Shown in pieces: positions 19,234 to 20,277 of a stretch of DNA of 20,277 nt. The notes under the pieces are model-generated. The model ran no database searches. It was given only the letters and a program-made list of their open reading frames with translations, and was not told where the DNA came from. Position numbers and translations under genes: made by a program. Positions within the stretch are counted from its first letter, which is position 1, and each line of letters opens with the position of its first letter. Origin of the DNA: Basidiobolus ranarum (Eukaryota; Basidiobolomycota; Basidiobolomycetes; Basidiobolales); NCBI GenBank assembly GCA_040143965.1, contig JASJQH010000232.1:1-20277 (forward strand), given 5' to 3'.

Positions 19234-19580
19234 TGTTAAAGTATTGGGGAGCCTGTTGGAAGTGGTTTGGAGAATTAGAGGAATTGGTGGTTTTCACTTA
19301 TTCATTTTTTGAGTAGAGAGTTAACATTTATAGTTTTGTCAAGATATAAACAAACTAACATGAAAATGTGTTATGAAAGGCCCCAGGAGCATGTGTGCAA
19401 AGTGCGGGGCCTCTAGCACAAGTTTGAAAAGTCTATATATCTGAGGACTTCTAAATGGGTAAAATTATTCTAAGTAAATTCTAATTGAGAATAATGGAGA
19501 GTAGCTTAGTGTATTATAAGATAACTAAGTACTAATCAATATATGACTATATCAGAGTCTAGGCAATGCTAATTTTAACA
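19234..19580 (-). mobile_element. Long terminal repeat of a Ty1/copia-type element (fossil)
   Basis: On the minus strand this 347-base stretch begins TGTTAAAATTAGC and ends ATACTTTAACA, matching TGTTAAA...TTTAACA termini. It is directly preceded on that strand by the purine-rich GAAGAAGAG (a polypurine tract) and, further up, by an RNase H remnant. This is the order expected of a 3' LTR. The other LTR would lie beyond the window end. Confidence 0.65.
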
Positions 19581-19612
19581 CTCTTCTTCAACTAAGTAGT
19601 CATATAAATTAA

Positions 19613-19925
19613 TCATAACAAAGGTTTAATTTTCTCAAATATCTGTCTAGCTAATGGTTTGGTTAATATATCAGCAATCATGTCTTCTGTAGAGCAATAA
19701 GCTAAGTCAATAAACTTATTTTCCATAGTCTCTCTAATGAAGTGATGCTTAATATCTATATGTTTGCCTCTATTAAGAAACATGGAATTTTTAGCTAATT
19801 TGATACAACTTTGATTATCTTGAAATATCAAAGTTGGTGAATTTTGAAAATAACCTAAATCTGTTAAGAGTTTTCTTAACCATGTTGCTTCTTGTTGGAT
19901 AATTGATCTTTATTCAACATCTTAG
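19613..19925 (-). mobile_element. Fossil pol remnant: Ty1/copia RNase H domain
   Basis: Minus-strand translation shows the C-terminal RNase H region of copia-type Pol: EATWLRKLLTDLG, then FQDNQSCIKLAKN, GKHIDIKHHFIRE and DMIADILTKPLA, the usual closing motifs. The open stretch is short and weaker similarity extends upstream; the element is broken and incomplete in this window. It belongs with the LTR at 19234-19580. Confidence 0.85.
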
Positions 19926-20277
19926 TTAACTTTAGGTATGATACATATATGAGAAACAGAAAGCAACATTTCTATAGCCCCTACATTGTAGATTGGAATA
20001 TGCCTATATCTATATAGCAAGTATATTTTATAATCCCTACTTATCTATTATATCTTATTACACAAACTTTCAATATCTCAAACAATTGATTTACTTTTCT
20101 GTTATATAAATCACCATGTACTCCTAAGGATAAAGTAATTCAATCACACTATCATAAGTTGTTTCTGTTGAAGTTTATTGTCTTTATCATATATGTTATC
20201 CCTATCTTTATACACCTAACTATTTCATATATCACATATTAGTTAGTCAACATTATTTAGTCAAATATCACTTAGCT
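19926..20277 (-). other. AT-rich end of window, probably further pol remains
   Basis: Faint, interrupted similarity to the region preceding copia RNase H seems to continue to about 20000, but nothing can be assigned firmly. The rest to the window end is very A+T-rich, without open frames or clear repeats. Confidence 0.3.

Overview
The window reads as ordinary nuclear DNA of a fungus. Six multi-exon protein genes and one small single-exon gene can be followed. The evidence for a fungus is a StuA-type APSES regulator (a fungus-specific family), an Ett1/Nro1 homologue, compact introns of about 55-110 nt (one of 209 nt), TTAGGG-type telomeric words and A+T-rich spacers. I suspect a lineage outside the Dikarya, because the genes are intron-rich and an animal-like arsenite methyltransferase is present, but that placement is weak. 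All exon joins given here come from keeping frame and matching remembered family sequence; no transcript was available.

Layout. (1) 292-3788: ETT1/NRO1 (+) converges on ATP1, the mitochondrial F1 ATP synthase alpha subunit (-). (2) 3789-4586: a 338-bp divergent promoter with a double telobox separates ATP1 from an unrecognised 71-aa gene (+). (3) 4587-6594: the PP2A B55/Cdc55 regulatory subunit (+), eight exons. (4) 6595-9043: a 2.4-kb spacer with an interstitial telomeric tract near 7900. (5) 9044-11568: a Vps1-type dynamin (+), seven exons. (6) 11569-14157: a 2.6-kb spacer leading into 14158-15926, a StuA/Efg1-type APSES transcription factor (+). (7) 16288-17634: an AS3MT/Cyt19-type arsenite methyltransferase (+), six exons. 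(8) 17635-20277: a gene-free, repeat-rich end with two small tandem duplications and remains of Ty1/copia-type LTR elements in both orientations.

The genes are not a pathway cluster. They cover translation termination or oxygen signalling, respiration, phosphatase targeting, vesicle scission, developmental transcription and arsenic detoxification. I found no convincing undescribed system. The more interesting signals are teloboxes at two promoters, the interstitial telomeric tract, two PP2A introns opening with the same unusual donor word, a duplicated 38-bp block carrying the polyadenylation signal directly after the methyltransferase stop codon, and the nested-looking LTR remains.
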